Notes: generated from the letters alone by a model not told the origin. A stretch of DNA of 64,000 nucleotides from Streptomyces aureus (GCF_000725495.1 NZ_JNZD01000025.1:140844-204843); one strand, 5' to 3'; positions 23,109 to 32,175 are shown, counted from the first letter of the stretch. Numbers and translations: made by a program.

Positions 23109-24096
23109 GACGGCCGGTCTCCTCGAGGGTGAGGGGGTGAGGGAAGTGGCAGGCCGCGGTGCCGTCCTCGACGGAAGCCGGTTCCGGCCGGTCGGTGCGG
23201 CACAGGTCCCGCGCGCGGGGGCACCGGTCGCCGAAAGCGCATCCGCCGGGCACCTCGAAGCCGGACAGCGGTCTGCCGGGGATCGAGCGGAGCTGCGCGC
23301 CGATGTCGGAGACCGAGGGGCGGGAGGCGAGCAGGGCCCGCGTGTAAGGGTGGGAGGCGCGTCCGCGCAGCCGGTCGGCGGGGAGTTCCTCCACCGTCGT
23401 ACCCGCGTACATGACCGCGACCCGGTCGCACACGGCCGCCGCGAGTTCGAGGTCGTGGGTGATGAACAGCAGGGCGAGTCCGCGTGCCGCGCGGGCCTCT
23501 CCGATGATGGCCATCACCTCTTCCTGGGTGGTCACGTCGAGGGCCGTGGTCGGCTCGTCGGCGAGGAGCAGGCGGGGTTCGGCGGCGAGCGCAGCAGCGA
23601 TCATGACGCGTTGGAGCAGGCCGCCGGACAATTCGTGGGGGCGTTGGCGCATGCGCCGCTCGGCGTCGGGGATGCCCACCTCGCGCAGGATCGCGGTGAC
23701 CTTCCTGGACGCCTCGGCGGCCGGGACACCGCGTGCGGTGGTCAGTCCCTCGATGAGGAAGTCGCCGATACCGCGGGCGGGGTTGATGTGGGCCCGTGGG
23801 TCCTGGAACACCATGGCGACGTCGGTCGCCCGGAAGGCGCGCAGCCGTTCGGGCCTCATCCTTGGGACGGACTCCCCGGCGAACAGCACCTCTCCGTGGA
23901 CGCGGGCGCCGGGCGGCAGCAGTCCGAGGACGGAGCGGGCCGTCAGGGACTTGCCGGAACCGGACTCCCCCACCAGGGCGACGGCCGCTCCCTCGGGGAT
24001 GCCGAGGTCGACGCGGTGGACGACGGTGCGCAGTTCTCCGTCGAGGGGCAGGTCTATGCCGAGCGCGTCGATCCGGAGCAGGGGTTCTGTGCTCAT
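23101..24096 (-). CDS. Peptide-type ABC transporter ATPase, OppD/DppD-like
   Basis: 331 residues. Walker A GESGSGKS (about 43-50), MVFQDPRAHINPARGIGDFL, signature ELSGGLLQRVMIAAAL, Walker B LLLADEPTTALD and ITHDLELAA are present. The OppD C-terminal extension contains the four cysteines of the family (CAFGDRCPRARDLC ... ACHF), which bind an iron-sulfur cluster in related transporters. It overlaps the upstream permease stop by four bases (ATGA) and the downstream ATPase start by eight. It forms the motor heterodimer with OppF. Confidence 0.92.
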   Translation of the reverse strand: MSTEPLLRIDALGIDLPLDGELRTVVHRVDLGIPEGAAVALVGESGSGKSLTARSVLGLLPPGARVHGEVLFAGESVPRMRPERLRAFRATDVAMVFQDPRAHINPARGIGDFLIEGLTTARGVPAAEASRKVTAILREVGIPDAERRMRQRPHELSGGLLQRVMIAAALAAEPRLLLADEPTTALDVTTQEEVMAIIGEARAARGLALLFITHDLELAAAVCDRVAVMYAGTTVEELPADRLRGRASHPYTRALLASRPSVSDIGAQLRSIPGRPLSGFEVPGGCAFGDRCPRARDLCRTDRPEPASVEDGTAACHFPHPLTLEETGRHA

Positions 24097-24965
24097 GCGT
24101 TGTCTCCGAGCAGTCGTCGGGACAGTCCCGTGCCCAGCAGGTTGAAGGCGACGACGACGATCAGGATGGCGAGGCCCGCGTACAGCGACTGCTGCGGCTG
24201 GCCGGACAGGATGGAGGGGGCTCCGTTGGACACCATGAGGCCCCATTCGGGGTCCGGGGGCCTGCTGCCGAGGCCGAGGAAGGAGATGGCGGCGACGTCC
24301 AGGAGGGCGTAGCCGAAGCCGATGGTGGCCTGGACGAGGACCAGGGGAAGCAGGTTGGGCAGCAGGTGCCGTGTCCAGATGCGGGCGGTGGGCGCGCCGA
24401 GGAGCTGGAGCGCGGAGACGTAGGGGAGGTTGCGTTCCCTGAGGGCTGCGGATCGTACGACCCGGGTGATCAGGGGGAGGTAGGCGATCGACAGGGCGAC
24501 GATCGGCGCGGTGAGGCCGGCGCCGAAGACCGCGGCGACGAGGACGGCCAGGATGAGCCCGGGGAAGCCGAACACGATGTCCAGGGCGCCCGAGACGAGG
24601 CGGTCAACCCAGCCTCCGGACCAGGCCGCGGTCAGCGCGAGGAGGGTGCCGAGGACGGTGGACACGGCGACGACGACGGCGGGTGCGGCGAGGCTGGCGC
24701 GGGTCCCGGCGATGAGCCGGGACAGGAGGTCGCGTCCGGTGTCGTCCGTGCCCAGCAGGTGGGTGGCGGAGGGTCCGGCGTAGACGTTCATGGGGTCCAC
24801 GGCGTTCGGGTCGTGCGGGGCGAGCAGGGGTCCGAGCACGGCCAGGAGCACGAACAGGCCGACGACGCATCCCGCGCCGAGGGTCAGCCGGTCGCGGGGG
24901 CGGGTGCGCTTCGCCTTCGTCCGGCCTGTGCCGGTGGTCGTACCGCTGAGCGGGGCGGTCGTCAT
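24093..24965 (-). CDS. Peptide-type ABC permease 2 (DppC-like)
   Basis: 290 residues. An N-terminal cytoplasmic tail and one helix (about 29-50) precede a periplasmic stretch ending HLLGTDDTGRDLLSRLIAGT, the DppC hallmark, then five more helices with the EAA-type loop ALQLLGAPTARIWTRHLLPN. It starts at an ATG overlapping the previous stop (ATGA). It is the partner of permease 1 in the heterodimeric channel. Confidence 0.92.
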   Translation of the reverse strand: MTTAPLSGTTTGTGRTKAKRTRPRDRLTLGAGCVVGLFVLLAVLGPLLAPHDPNAVDPMNVYAGPSATHLLGTDDTGRDLLSRLIAGTRASLAAPAVVVAVSTVLGTLLALTAAWSGGWVDRLVSGALDIVFGFPGLILAVLVAAVFGAGLTAPIVALSIAYLPLITRVVRSAALRERNLPYVSALQLLGAPTARIWTRHLLPNLLPLVLVQATIGFGYALLDVAAISFLGLGSRPPDPEWGLMVSNGAPSILSGQPQQSLYAGLAILIVVVAFNLLGTGLSRRLLGDNA

Positions 24966-25912
24966 CGTGCCTCCTTCTGCGCGGCGCGGGGGTCGAGCGC
25001 GGTGCTGATCAGGTCGACGGCGGTGTTGATGAGGACGAACACGACGACGAAGATCAGGGAGACGGCCTGTACGACGGCCATGTCCTGCTTGGCGGCGGCC
25101 TCGATCATGAGGGCTCCGAGTCCCCCGGTGCCGAAGGCCTGTTCGGCGACGGCCGCGGTGGCGATGATCCCTGCGATGCCGACGCCGGAGACGGCGAAGA
25201 CGGGTCCCGAGGCGTTGTGCAGCACGTGCCGGCGGATCACCGTGCGTTCGGGCACTCCCCTGCTCCGGGCGGTCTCCACATGCTCGGAGCGCATCTCCGC
25301 GCGGACCGCGGTCCGGGTGACCTGGGCGACGTAGCCGATCCAGGTCATCGCCAGCGCCGCGGCGGGCAGGGTCAGATGCGTCAGGGTCCCGGTGAAGCCC
25401 TCGCCGGAGCCGTAGACGGGGAACCAGGGGAGCTTGACGGCGAAGAGCCAGATCAGCAGGACCGCCATGACGAAGGTGGGGACCGCCATGGCCCCGGCGG
25501 TGACGGTCGTGGCGAGCGTCTCCGTGCGGCCGCCGCGCAGGGCGGCGACGGTGCCGATCACGGTGCCCGCGGCGAGGACGAGGACGGAGGCGTAGAGGAC
25601 GAGCGCGAGGGTGGTGCCGGCGCGGTCGCCGATGAGGTCGGCGACCGAGTCGCGGTAGACGAGGGACTTCCCGAAGTCGCCCCGCAGACAGTCGCCGAGC
25701 CAGTGCCAGTAGCCCTGGAGGAACGGGTCGTCCAGGTGGTACGCGCGGTGGATCTGCGCCAGGACGGCGGGATCGGGGTTCCGGCTGCCTCCGACGAGCA
25801 GGGTGGCCGGGTCCCCCGGGGTCAGGAACATGGCGCCGTGGATGGCGAGGCTGGAGACGAGCACGGTTACGACCAGCATCGCGAGCCGGGTGGCGGCGAA
25901 ACGCGGGCTCAT
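24962..25912 (-). CDS. Peptide-type ABC permease 1 (DppB-like)
   Basis: 316 residues. The DppB N-terminus has a first helix (RLAMLVVTVLVSSLAIHGAM), FLTPGDPATLL and the conserved YHLDDPFLQGYWHWL, CLRGDFGKSLVYRDSV segment; the EAA loop is TARSRGVPERTVIRRHVLHN. Six membrane helices are predicted. Its start overlaps the hydrolase stop by four bases, so enzyme and importer are translated from one mRNA, which links hydrolysis directly to what is imported. Confidence 0.92.
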   Translation of the reverse strand: MSPRFAATRLAMLVVTVLVSSLAIHGAMFLTPGDPATLLVGGSRNPDPAVLAQIHRAYHLDDPFLQGYWHWLGDCLRGDFGKSLVYRDSVADLIGDRAGTTLALVLYASVLVLAAGTVIGTVAALRGGRTETLATTVTAGAMAVPTFVMAVLLIWLFAVKLPWFPVYGSGEGFTGTLTHLTLPAAALAMTWIGYVAQVTRTAVRAEMRSEHVETARSRGVPERTVIRRHVLHNASGPVFAVSGVGIAGIIATAAVAEQAFGTGGLGALMIEAAAKQDMAVVQAVSLIFVVVFVLINTAVDLISTALDPRAAQKEAR

Positions 25913-27597
25913 AGCGCGTCACCGCCCTCGGCGCTCCCGGGCAGGACGGCCAGGCTCAGGCGGGAGGGACGGGCGCAGCCGGTCCACAGCGTCTGCCGGC
26001 TCGCCTTGGGGGCGGTCGTCAGCCACGGGCTCTCCAGCGAACCGGAGTTGGGCAGATGGTTCGGGAAGTCGCTGCCGGCGATCATCAGGGCGAGGCGGTG
26101 GCCGGGGCGGACCCGGTAGCCGGTGTGTCCGAGGTCGATCCGCAGCTCTCCGGGCGCGTCGGCCTGGGCGCAGCCCCGCAGGATCAGGCGCGCCGTGCCG
26201 TCGGGTGCCAGGTCGAGGAGCCGTACGAAGACGTCGAACGTGGGTGCCGTGCTCTCGACGTGCAGCACCGCGTGGGCGGGGCCCGCCAGGTCGAGCGGGT
26301 GCTCGGAGGCGGGCGTGGTGAACACGAGGACGTCGTCGCGGTCGAGGGTGCGGCGTTCGTCGGCGTGGTCGCGCAGCTGGAGGAACGTGTCGGGTGCGGC
26401 GGACGGCACGAGGTCGTCCGGGTCGTAGCGCCACTCGGCGCGTTCCGTGGGTTCGGCCGGGTGGGGTGCGAGGGTCCCGCCGGGGACTGTGCCGGCCGCG
26501 ACGGCCGGGTCGGTCAGGTACAGCTCGGTCACGGTGACGCCGGGCGGCGGCCAGGCGGGCGAGGTGTGCCAGCCCTCGTGTCCGAGCTTCCAGCGCACCC
26601 GGGGCAGCGAGTCGGGCCGGGCGACGCCCTTGAGGAAGACGTCGAAGAACTCGAGCGCGGGACCGGCGTAGGAGTCGAGCATGCGCTCCAGCGCGGTGTC
26701 GCCGGCCAGGTGGTCGGTGGCGGGGGTGGCCGGGGCGTCCTCGAGGAAGTAGTTCTCGTGGTCGATCGTGTCGGCGATCAGGTACTGCACGGCCGCCCAG
26801 CCGGGGCGTCCGGCCAGTTCGGTGTAGTCCCGCATGTGGGCGATGCCGAGGTTGTCGAACCAGCCCACGCAGTGGAGCACCGGCACGGGCCGGGCGTCGT
26901 AGGGGTGCGGCCCGTTGTAGGGGGCGAGGGGGATGCCGCCGACGATGAGGTCGAATCCCGGCGAGCGCTTGCCGATGGTCTCGAACGCCTCCTCGTAGGC
27001 TGCGATGACGGGGCGTCGGGTGAGGTCGACGTCGAACTCGTGGATGTCGTTGTCCGTCCAGACCTGCGCCTGGTACGTCGTCCCCTCAAGCCACAGGGGC
27101 TGGCGTCCGGAGCCGGAGTCGTAGGTGGCGATGCCGGGGGCGTTCGACGTGCAGGTGACGCGGGGGACGATGGCGCGCAGGGCGGGGTGCTGGCTGGAGA
27201 CCGCGGACCACTGGGTGAAGCCGTAGTACGAGTCGCCGAACATGCCCACGGTCCCGTCGGACCAGGGCTGGCGGGTGATCCACTCGAGGGTGTCGAAGCC
27301 GTCGTCGACCTCGCCGGTCCAGCCGAGGGTCCTGCCCTCGGAGCGGAACTTGCCGCGGACGTCCTGGACGACCACGGCGTATCCGCGGGCCGTGAACCGC
27401 TTGGCGATCCGGTCGAAGAAGACGTAGCGGCTGTTCTTGTCGTAGGGCAGCCGGGCCAGGACGGCCGGCACCGGCCCCTCCCGGTCGACGGCGTAGACGT
27501 CGGTGGCCAGCAGCGCTCCGTCCCGCATCCGCACCATGTGCTGGCGCGCGTGCGGGGGGACGGGCTGCGGGGTGACGCGCTGGACGGCAAGGCTCAT
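25909..27597 (-). CDS. CocE/NonD-family hydrolase (X-Pro dipeptidyl-peptidase-like)
   Basis: 562 residues. The alpha/beta-hydrolase domain starts MVRMRDGALLATDVY, with nucleophile Ser123 in GMFGDSYYGFTQW and a conserved VVVQDVRGKFRSEG loop. The C-terminal jelly-roll begins near FLQLRDHADERRTLDRDDVL and carries the X-Pro peptidase type strands (YRVRPGHRLALMIAGSDFPN). Relatives include cocaine esterase, glutaryl-7-ACA acylase and Xaa-Pro peptidases, so it cleaves an ester or amide bond. There is no signal peptide, so it acts on imported substrate. It is the first gene of a five-gene operon behind a regulon palindrome. Confidence 0.9.
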   Translation of the reverse strand: MSLAVQRVTPQPVPPHARQHMVRMRDGALLATDVYAVDREGPVPAVLARLPYDKNSRYVFFDRIAKRFTARGYAVVVQDVRGKFRSEGRTLGWTGEVDDGFDTLEWITRQPWSDGTVGMFGDSYYGFTQWSAVSSQHPALRAIVPRVTCTSNAPGIATYDSGSGRQPLWLEGTTYQAQVWTDNDIHEFDVDLTRRPVIAAYEEAFETIGKRSPGFDLIVGGIPLAPYNGPHPYDARPVPVLHCVGWFDNLGIAHMRDYTELAGRPGWAAVQYLIADTIDHENYFLEDAPATPATDHLAGDTALERMLDSYAGPALEFFDVFLKGVARPDSLPRVRWKLGHEGWHTSPAWPPPGVTVTELYLTDPAVAAGTVPGGTLAPHPAEPTERAEWRYDPDDLVPSAAPDTFLQLRDHADERRTLDRDDVLVFTTPASEHPLDLAGPAHAVLHVESTAPTFDVFVRLLDLAPDGTARLILRGCAQADAPGELRIDLGHTGYRVRPGHRLALMIAGSDFPNHLPNSGSLESPWLTTAPKASRQTLWTGCARPSRLSLAVLPGSAEGGDAL

Positions 27598-27616
27598 GCG
27601 GCCCTCCACGGAAGCG

Positions 27617-27645
27617 AATCTTTAGACAACATCGTGATACAACAA
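27617..27645 (-). promoter_or_regulatory. Candidate promoter of hydrolase-ABC operon
   Basis: Minus strand TTGTTG (27640-27645), 17 bp, AAGATT (27617-27622). The regulon palindrome (27628-27649) covers the -35 and most of the spacer, the position expected for a repressor. Confidence 0.55.
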
Positions 27646-27649
27646 CGTT
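27628..27649. promoter_or_regulatory. Regulon palindrome 3 (hydrolase-ABC operon)
   Basis: AACATCGT-GATACA-ACAACGTT, followed by GCAT. It differs from the site at 28450 by a single base across the whole 22-bp element. Confidence 0.72.
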
Positions 27650-27693
27650 GCATCTCGCTCGGCGGACGTCAACCCCCGGTCGGACACACCCCG

Positions 27694-28233
27694 TCACACG
27701 GGGGACGACCGAAGCCCCGGGGCCCCCGCGACGCATCCCCGAGGGCGCGGGCGGGGCATGCTCTCGACCCGACCGGGCACGGACAGTGGGACGGAGACGG
27801 ACGCGAAGGCGCGCGTGGAGCCGTCCGCCCGCCGGTGCAGCAGGAACCGCTCGGACAGGGCGGAGACCATCGGCAGACCGCGCCCCCTGACCCCTTCCAG
27901 GTCGCCCCAGACCCCGGCTCCGCGGACATCGGGAAGCGGCCGGGAGCATCCGGTGTCGACGACCTCGACCTCCAGAAGGCGGCCGCAGCAATGGAGGCGG
28001 ACGGCCATGTCACGGCCGCCGTGTTCCGCCGCGTTGGCCAGCAGTTCGGCGAGGACGACGATCGCGTCGCCGGCCGGGACACCCCAGCCCGCCAGCAGCC
28101 GGGCGGCGCAGGAACGGACGAGACGGGCGGCCTCGGGAGTGGCAGCGAGAGAGAAGACCGCGGACCTGCAGGGACCGGCGCCGCGACGGCGGCGGGTCCG
28201 GACGGGCGAGGCGGCACGGGACGGGCTGTGCAT
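27694..28233 (-). CDS. Anti-sigma-type ATP-binding protein (HATPase_c, RsbW-like)
   Basis: 179 residues. VVLAELLANAAEHGG (N box), LLEVEVVDTGC (G1-like) and GRGLPMVSALSERFLLHRR (G2) are the Bergerat-fold motifs of the small histidine-kinase-like ATPases abundant in Streptomyces. Members act as anti-sigma or anti-anti-sigma partners, and many have unknown targets. No sigma factor or antagonist gene is adjacent. The start at 28233 has GGAGGAG 8 nt upstream; a longer reading is arginine-rich and unlikely. Codon use and composition look like the neighbours. It lies between the hydrolase operon and TetR without an evident operator of its own. Confidence 0.8.
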   Translation of the reverse strand: MHSPSRAASPVRTRRRRGAGPCRSAVFSLAATPEAARLVRSCAARLLAGWGVPAGDAIVVLAELLANAAEHGGRDMAVRLHCCGRLLEVEVVDTGCSRPLPDVRGAGVWGDLEGVRGRGLPMVSALSERFLLHRRADGSTRAFASVSVPLSVPGRVESMPRPRPRGCVAGAPGLRSSPV

Positions 28234-28449
28234 CGGGATTCTCCTCCCGGATCGTCCGGGCAGGCGCCGCACGCGGGTGCGCGGCACCGACGACGGGCGC
28301 GGGTCGGTGCGTTCGAGGGGCGGCCGCGCCGTCCACGTCCGGTGGCCTCAGGGGCATCGAATGCGTCGCCGGCACGACCTCGGGCGGGCGGGAAGGGGCA
28401 CGGGATCCGCCGGACGGGCGGCTCGCGTCCGGCCCCGGATCACAGACCA

Positions 28450-28471
28450 AACATCGTGATATAACAACGTT
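28450..28471. promoter_or_regulatory. Regulon palindrome 4 (TetR gene)
   Basis: AACATCGT-GATATA-ACAACGTT, followed by GCAT, 49 bp upstream of the TetR start. Its presence at the TetR gene identifies TetR as the likely owner of the whole palindrome family. Confidence 0.72.
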
Positions 28472-28508
28472 GCATTACATGGTGTTCTACGTCAACCCGC
28501 CTCTGAGC

Positions 28509-28514
28509 TAGGTT
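28509..28514 (+). promoter_or_regulatory. -10 element TAGGTT, leaderless TetR transcript predicted
   Basis: TAGGTT ends 6 bp before the ATG at 28521, and no Shine-Dalgarno sequence precedes the ATG, so transcription probably starts at or next to the start codon. No convincing -35 is seen. Confidence 0.45.
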
Positions 28515-28520
28515 TCCTCC

Positions 28521-29087
28521 ATGCCGATCGACGTCGACGAAGTCCAGCGCCGCAAGGCAATCGCCCGGGCGACCCTCGCGGTCGCCGCCCGTGACGGGGC
28601 GCACGCGATCACCATCCGCGCCGTCGCCAAGGAGCTCGGCGGCTCCACGGCCATGGTCACCAACTACGTCCCCACGCGGACGGCCCTGATCACCAACGCC
28701 GTCCGCGCGGCGGAGTCCCAGTGGCGGGCCGACCTCGAGTCCCACGTCGGCGACCGGACCGGCGCGGACCGGCTGCGCGCCACGGTCGAATGGCACCTCA
28801 GCACGGAACCCGAGGACCTCCTCCTGCGCACGATGTGGGTGGAGATGCTCTCCTCGGCGCACGTCGACCCGGCCGGGGTCGACCGGCAGGAACCCCGCGA
28901 GTCGCGCCAGGAGTTCCTCGAGGCCGCCGCGGCCGCGGGCGTGCCCGACGCGGCCCTCGCCGCCGACGTCCTCTCCCTGCTGACCCGCGGCTACTACGTC
29001 AGCTCGATGGAGGAACCCGGCTACTGGACGGCCGAGCGGGCCGCCCGCGTCGCCAAGGCCGTGGTGGAGGCCCTCGTCACCGACTGA
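28521..29087 (+). CDS. TetR-family regulator, likely repressor of the amide/peptide regulon
   Basis: 188 residues. The TetR helix-turn-helix is ARDGAHAITIRAVAKELGGS followed by TAMVTNYVPTRTALITNAV (about 22-55); the remainder is an all-helical ligand-binding and dimer domain. A palindrome upstream matches others ahead of the amidase, the SBP lipoprotein and the hydrolase-ABC operon, pointing to an autoregulated repressor of about eight genes. The inducer is presumably the imported substrate or its hydrolysis product. No ribosome site is visible and a -10 lies 6 bp before the ATG, so translation is probably leaderless. Confidence 0.88.
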   Translation: MPIDVDEVQRRKAIARATLAVAARDGAHAITIRAVAKELGGSTAMVTNYVPTRTALITNAVRAAESQWRADLESHVGDRTGADRLRATVEWHLSTEPEDLLLRTMWVEMLSSAHVDPAGVDRQEPRESRQEFLEAAAAAGVPDAALAADVLSLLTRGYYVSSMEEPGYWTAERAARVAKAVVEALVTD

Positions 29088-29301
29088 ACCGGAGCCGCGG
29101 CGCGATCACGGGGGACCGCGGCGGGGAGCGGCGCGAGAACCGGGTGGGCCTGGGTACTCGCACTGAAGGAGCACGCCGGTCCGTACGGCGCCGGGCACCT
29201 TCACGCCCTCGTGCGCGGGATCGTGCCCACCACCGGGCCGCCGCGCCCCTCCGGCGGACACCACGACACCGGACCCGACACACCGGTCAGTGAGGCCGAT
29301 C

Positions 29302-29466
29302 ATGAGCGAGCCATTCCCGACCCCGTCCCAGGCGGAGGGCGAACGTACCGACGACCAGGCGGAGACGGTCCATCCCGACGTCCTCCGCACGACGCCCTCG
29401 CAGGCCGAGGGCGAGGACACGCAGGACCCCGACGGCGACAACGCCCCGGACACGCAGACGCGTTGA
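29302..29466 (+). CDS. Small acidic protein with internal repeat
   Basis: 54 residues, strongly acidic, without hydrophobic segments and probably disordered. TPSQAEGE occurs twice (about 7-14 and 31-38), a short duplication. GTGAGG precedes the ATG at suitable distance. I recognise no family. Similar small acidic proteins are frequent in Streptomyces and often stress-induced, but nothing here proves that. Confidence 0.5.
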   Translation: MSEPFPTPSQAEGERTDDQAETVHPDVLRTTPSQAEGEDTQDPDGDNAPDTQTR

Positions 29467-29590
29467 GCATCCACGGGGCGGTCCACGGCGGTCCACCGAG
29501 CGCGGAAGGTGATGTCAGACCCCTGTGACAGGGTGAGTCCCGGACGGAAGACGCGTCCGGGACGATCCCGATGACCCCAGGGAGCAGCAC

Positions 29591-31684
29591 GTGACCAGCC
29601 CCGACACCGCCCCGCCCGGGCGCCGTTCGACACGGCGGCGCTCGGACCTCAGTACGATCACGGCCTGGTGGCGGGAGCTCGAACGGGATGGCTTCCTCGC
29701 GCTGCCTCCGCCGAGCCGGGCCCGTTACACCCAGTCCGAAGGCCATGGCGACGCCGCCGAACTCCTCGCGGCGCGCGGGCTCACCGGCCCCGCCTCCTTC
29801 GCGTACTGGCACTGGCAGTCGCATCAGCGCGCCTTCGACCGGTCCGGCTCGCTGACGGGCGAACTCCTGCTGCACTGGGGCGGCGACCACGCCACCGTCG
29901 CCGCAGGTCTCGGCGACGGACCGGAAGGTTTCCATGTCGTCGACGGCGGGCCGAAGAGCGCGTTCCGGCTGGACCGGACAACGGCCCGGGACGAGGCGGG
30001 CCTGCCCGACCCCGCGGACCCGGACGGAGTGCGCCAGTTCCTGGCCGCGCTCGACGAACCCGTGGACCGCGGCGCCTCCTCCCTGCGCTACCGCCCGCTG
30101 TCACCGGCCGAGGCCGCCTGGCTCCACGACCGGCTGCACGACCCCCTGGACCTCTCGGCCGTCACCCACTTCGTGACCGCGCTGGAACGGCGGGACGAAC
30201 TCACCCCCGACGAGACGGACCGACTGCTGACCGCCTGCCGGCGGGAGCACGAAGGACAGTTCACCGAGTGGGGCCCTTGGCGGGACCTGCTGCACGCGCT
30301 GCTGCGCCACGACCGCGCGGAGGCATGGGAGATCGTCGCCGACCTCGGCCCCGGCGCGTCCGCCGTGCTGCGACAGGTGCCGTCCGAGCGGGGACTGGCC
30401 GCGGTGCGGGGATACGCGCTCGCGGGCGACCGCGCCTCGGTGTACTCCTGGCTGGCGCTGCACCGCTCGCTCCGCGAGCCCGACGCGGTGGACGCCGCGT
30501 CCGCACTCGCGTCGGAACTCATCGCGGCCGGCGCCCCCGACACCTCCCTGCGCGGACTGTACGACGCCCTGATCGGGGCCGTCACGGCCGACTGGCGCCG
30601 GGAGACGGGCGCGGACCATCACGCCGGTCTGTCGTACGCGGCGTTCTCTGCGGTCCGCTTCGGCACCGACGAGCGACTGCCCCACACCCTGCGCGTCCTC
30701 GCGGCGGGGGTCGCACGCGACCAGACCGATCTCGTACGGGAGGAGGCGCTGAAGCCCGGCGGTTCCGCGCTGACCGGCATCGACACCGCCGAGGTGCTGG
30801 CTGCCGTGGGGCGGTTCGAGGCCGCCCGGGAGGGGCTCCTGTCCGGCACGGGGCCCGATCTCACGGCCTACGAAGGGGCGTTGGGTCGTGTCTGGCACCG
30901 GTACCGGACGCTCACGGACACCGACGTGCGCTGGCTGCGGGAGCGGGTGGCCGACCCGGACACGGATCTGCAGGGGCTCGGGTTCTGCCTCGAACTCCTC
31001 GTCGCCCACGGCCTGGCCACGGAGGCGGAGGTCGACGCGCTGCTGCCGCGCCGGATGAAGGACCTCACCAAGACGTACCGGACCACGTACACCGAATGGC
31101 GGCACCCGCTGGTCACCTTGACCTGCCTCGCCCTTGACCTGGGCCATCCGGCCGCGGGAAAGCTGGTCTCCTGGTGGAGCGGAGCCCGGCCGGTGTGGAA
31201 GGACAAGGTGCGGCTCCTCACCCACCTCGGCGCCCCCGACGAGACGAAGGCCGCCGAGCTGTGGGACTTCGTGGTCTCCCCCGCCCACGACGTGGGCCAG
31301 CTGATGACCTGGGTGCTCCTCCGGGCCCGGCTGGACAGGGAGCACCCCCTGCTCGTGGCCGACCGACTGCTCGGCACCCCGGGCGTCAACGGCCATGTGC
31401 TGCAACGGGTGTTGCTCGGTGTGGCCGATCCCTTGCAGCCACTGTGGCACTACTCCGTCAATTCCAGCAGCCGGAGCTGGTGGCAGCGCGCCGTGGAGGT
31501 CGCCGACCACCCCGGGCTGTCCCCGCAGGCCCGCGCCGCCGGACTGCGCGCCGCCACCGAGCACTGCCTGATCCGCTACCCCGGCCGACTGGAACCGGCG
31601 GCGACCGAGGCCGAACGCGCGGAGGCGCGGGCCTGGCTCGACGGGCACACGGGCGGCGGGGGCGGGGGCACGTCGCCGCGCTGA
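29591..31684 (+). CDS. Large cytoplasmic protein of unknown function
   Basis: 697 residues with no signal peptide or membrane helices. It is almost entirely alpha-helical by appearance, with many leucine/alanine-rich ~30-residue segments, which suggests a HEAT/TPR-like solenoid, but I see no diagnostic motif. The N-terminus has DLSTITAWWRELERDGFLAL, and the C-terminus ends in a glycine tract. It starts at a GTG with AGGGAGC upstream. It stands alone between a small acidic protein gene and the SnoaL gene, so context gives no clue. Confidence 0.75.
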   Translation: MTSPDTAPPGRRSTRRRSDLSTITAWWRELERDGFLALPPPSRARYTQSEGHGDAAELLAARGLTGPASFAYWHWQSHQRAFDRSGSLTGELLLHWGGDHATVAAGLGDGPEGFHVVDGGPKSAFRLDRTTARDEAGLPDPADPDGVRQFLAALDEPVDRGASSLRYRPLSPAEAAWLHDRLHDPLDLSAVTHFVTALERRDELTPDETDRLLTACRREHEGQFTEWGPWRDLLHALLRHDRAEAWEIVADLGPGASAVLRQVPSERGLAAVRGYALAGDRASVYSWLALHRSLREPDAVDAASALASELIAAGAPDTSLRGLYDALIGAVTADWRRETGADHHAGLSYAAFSAVRFGTDERLPHTLRVLAAGVARDQTDLVREEALKPGGSALTGIDTAEVLAAVGRFEAAREGLLSGTGPDLTAYEGALGRVWHRYRTLTDTDVRWLRERVADPDTDLQGLGFCLELLVAHGLATEAEVDALLPRRMKDLTKTYRTTYTEWRHPLVTLTCLALDLGHPAAGKLVSWWSGARPVWKDKVRLLTHLGAPDETKAAELWDFVVSPAHDVGQLMTWVLLRARLDREHPLLVADRLLGTPGVNGHVLQRVLLGVADPLQPLWHYSVNSSSRSWWQRAVEVADHPGLSPQARAAGLRAATEHCLIRYPGRLEPAATEAERAEARAWLDGHTGGGGGGTSPR

Positions 31685-31755
31685 CGGACGCTCGCGCAAG
31701 GGGTCGGCCGGGCGGGGCCACAACCGCCGGCCGAGGACCCGGTGGCCGAGGGGAG

Positions 31756-32121
31756 TCAGCGGGTCGGCGGGGTGAACTCGGGCTGGTCCAACAGGCGCAG
31801 CCAGCTCCCGTCGCTCTGGCGGCGGACGACCTGTGCCCGGGCTCCGGCCCCGTCCCTCGGCGGGGTCGAGGTCAGGGCGATGTCGCCGCTGACCAGGGTC
31901 GGCAGGGGCGGTTCCGGCGCGAAGCGCGGAGCGTGGGCCAGCACCTTCTCCCACAGGGCGCGGATCGCCTCCCGTCCGACGGTCAGTTCGCCGGGCGGGT
32001 AGGCCATCACCGCGTCCTCCTCGTAGAGCGCGGCGACCCCGGCGGCGTCACCAGCGTTGGACCGCTCCACGAACAGACGGGTGATGTCCTCGGGACGCAT
32101 GGCCCTCTCGTACTCCGGCAT
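31756..32121 (-). CDS. SnoaL-like (NTF2-fold) protein
   Basis: 121 residues: ITRLFVERSNAGDAAGVAAL, YEEDAVMAYPPGELTVGREAIRAL (as adjacent blocks) and a C-terminal strand RQSDGSWLRLLDQPEF are typical of SnoaL-like/DUF4440 NTF2-fold proteins, which serve as small isomerases, cyclases or ligand-binding proteins. The ATG has AGGAGG upstream. It is divergent from a LysR regulator at 98 bp, so its expression is probably LysR-controlled. Confidence 0.82.
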   Translation of the reverse strand: MPEYERAMRPEDITRLFVERSNAGDAAGVAALYEEDAVMAYPPGELTVGREAIRALWEKVLAHAPRFAPEPPLPTLVSGDIALTSTPPRDGAGARAQVVRRQSDGSWLRLLDQPEFTPPTR

Positions 32122-32175
32122 GGATTCCTCCTGGGGTCGGGCTCCGGTGGTTCCCAGCCTGGTCGCCCACCCATA

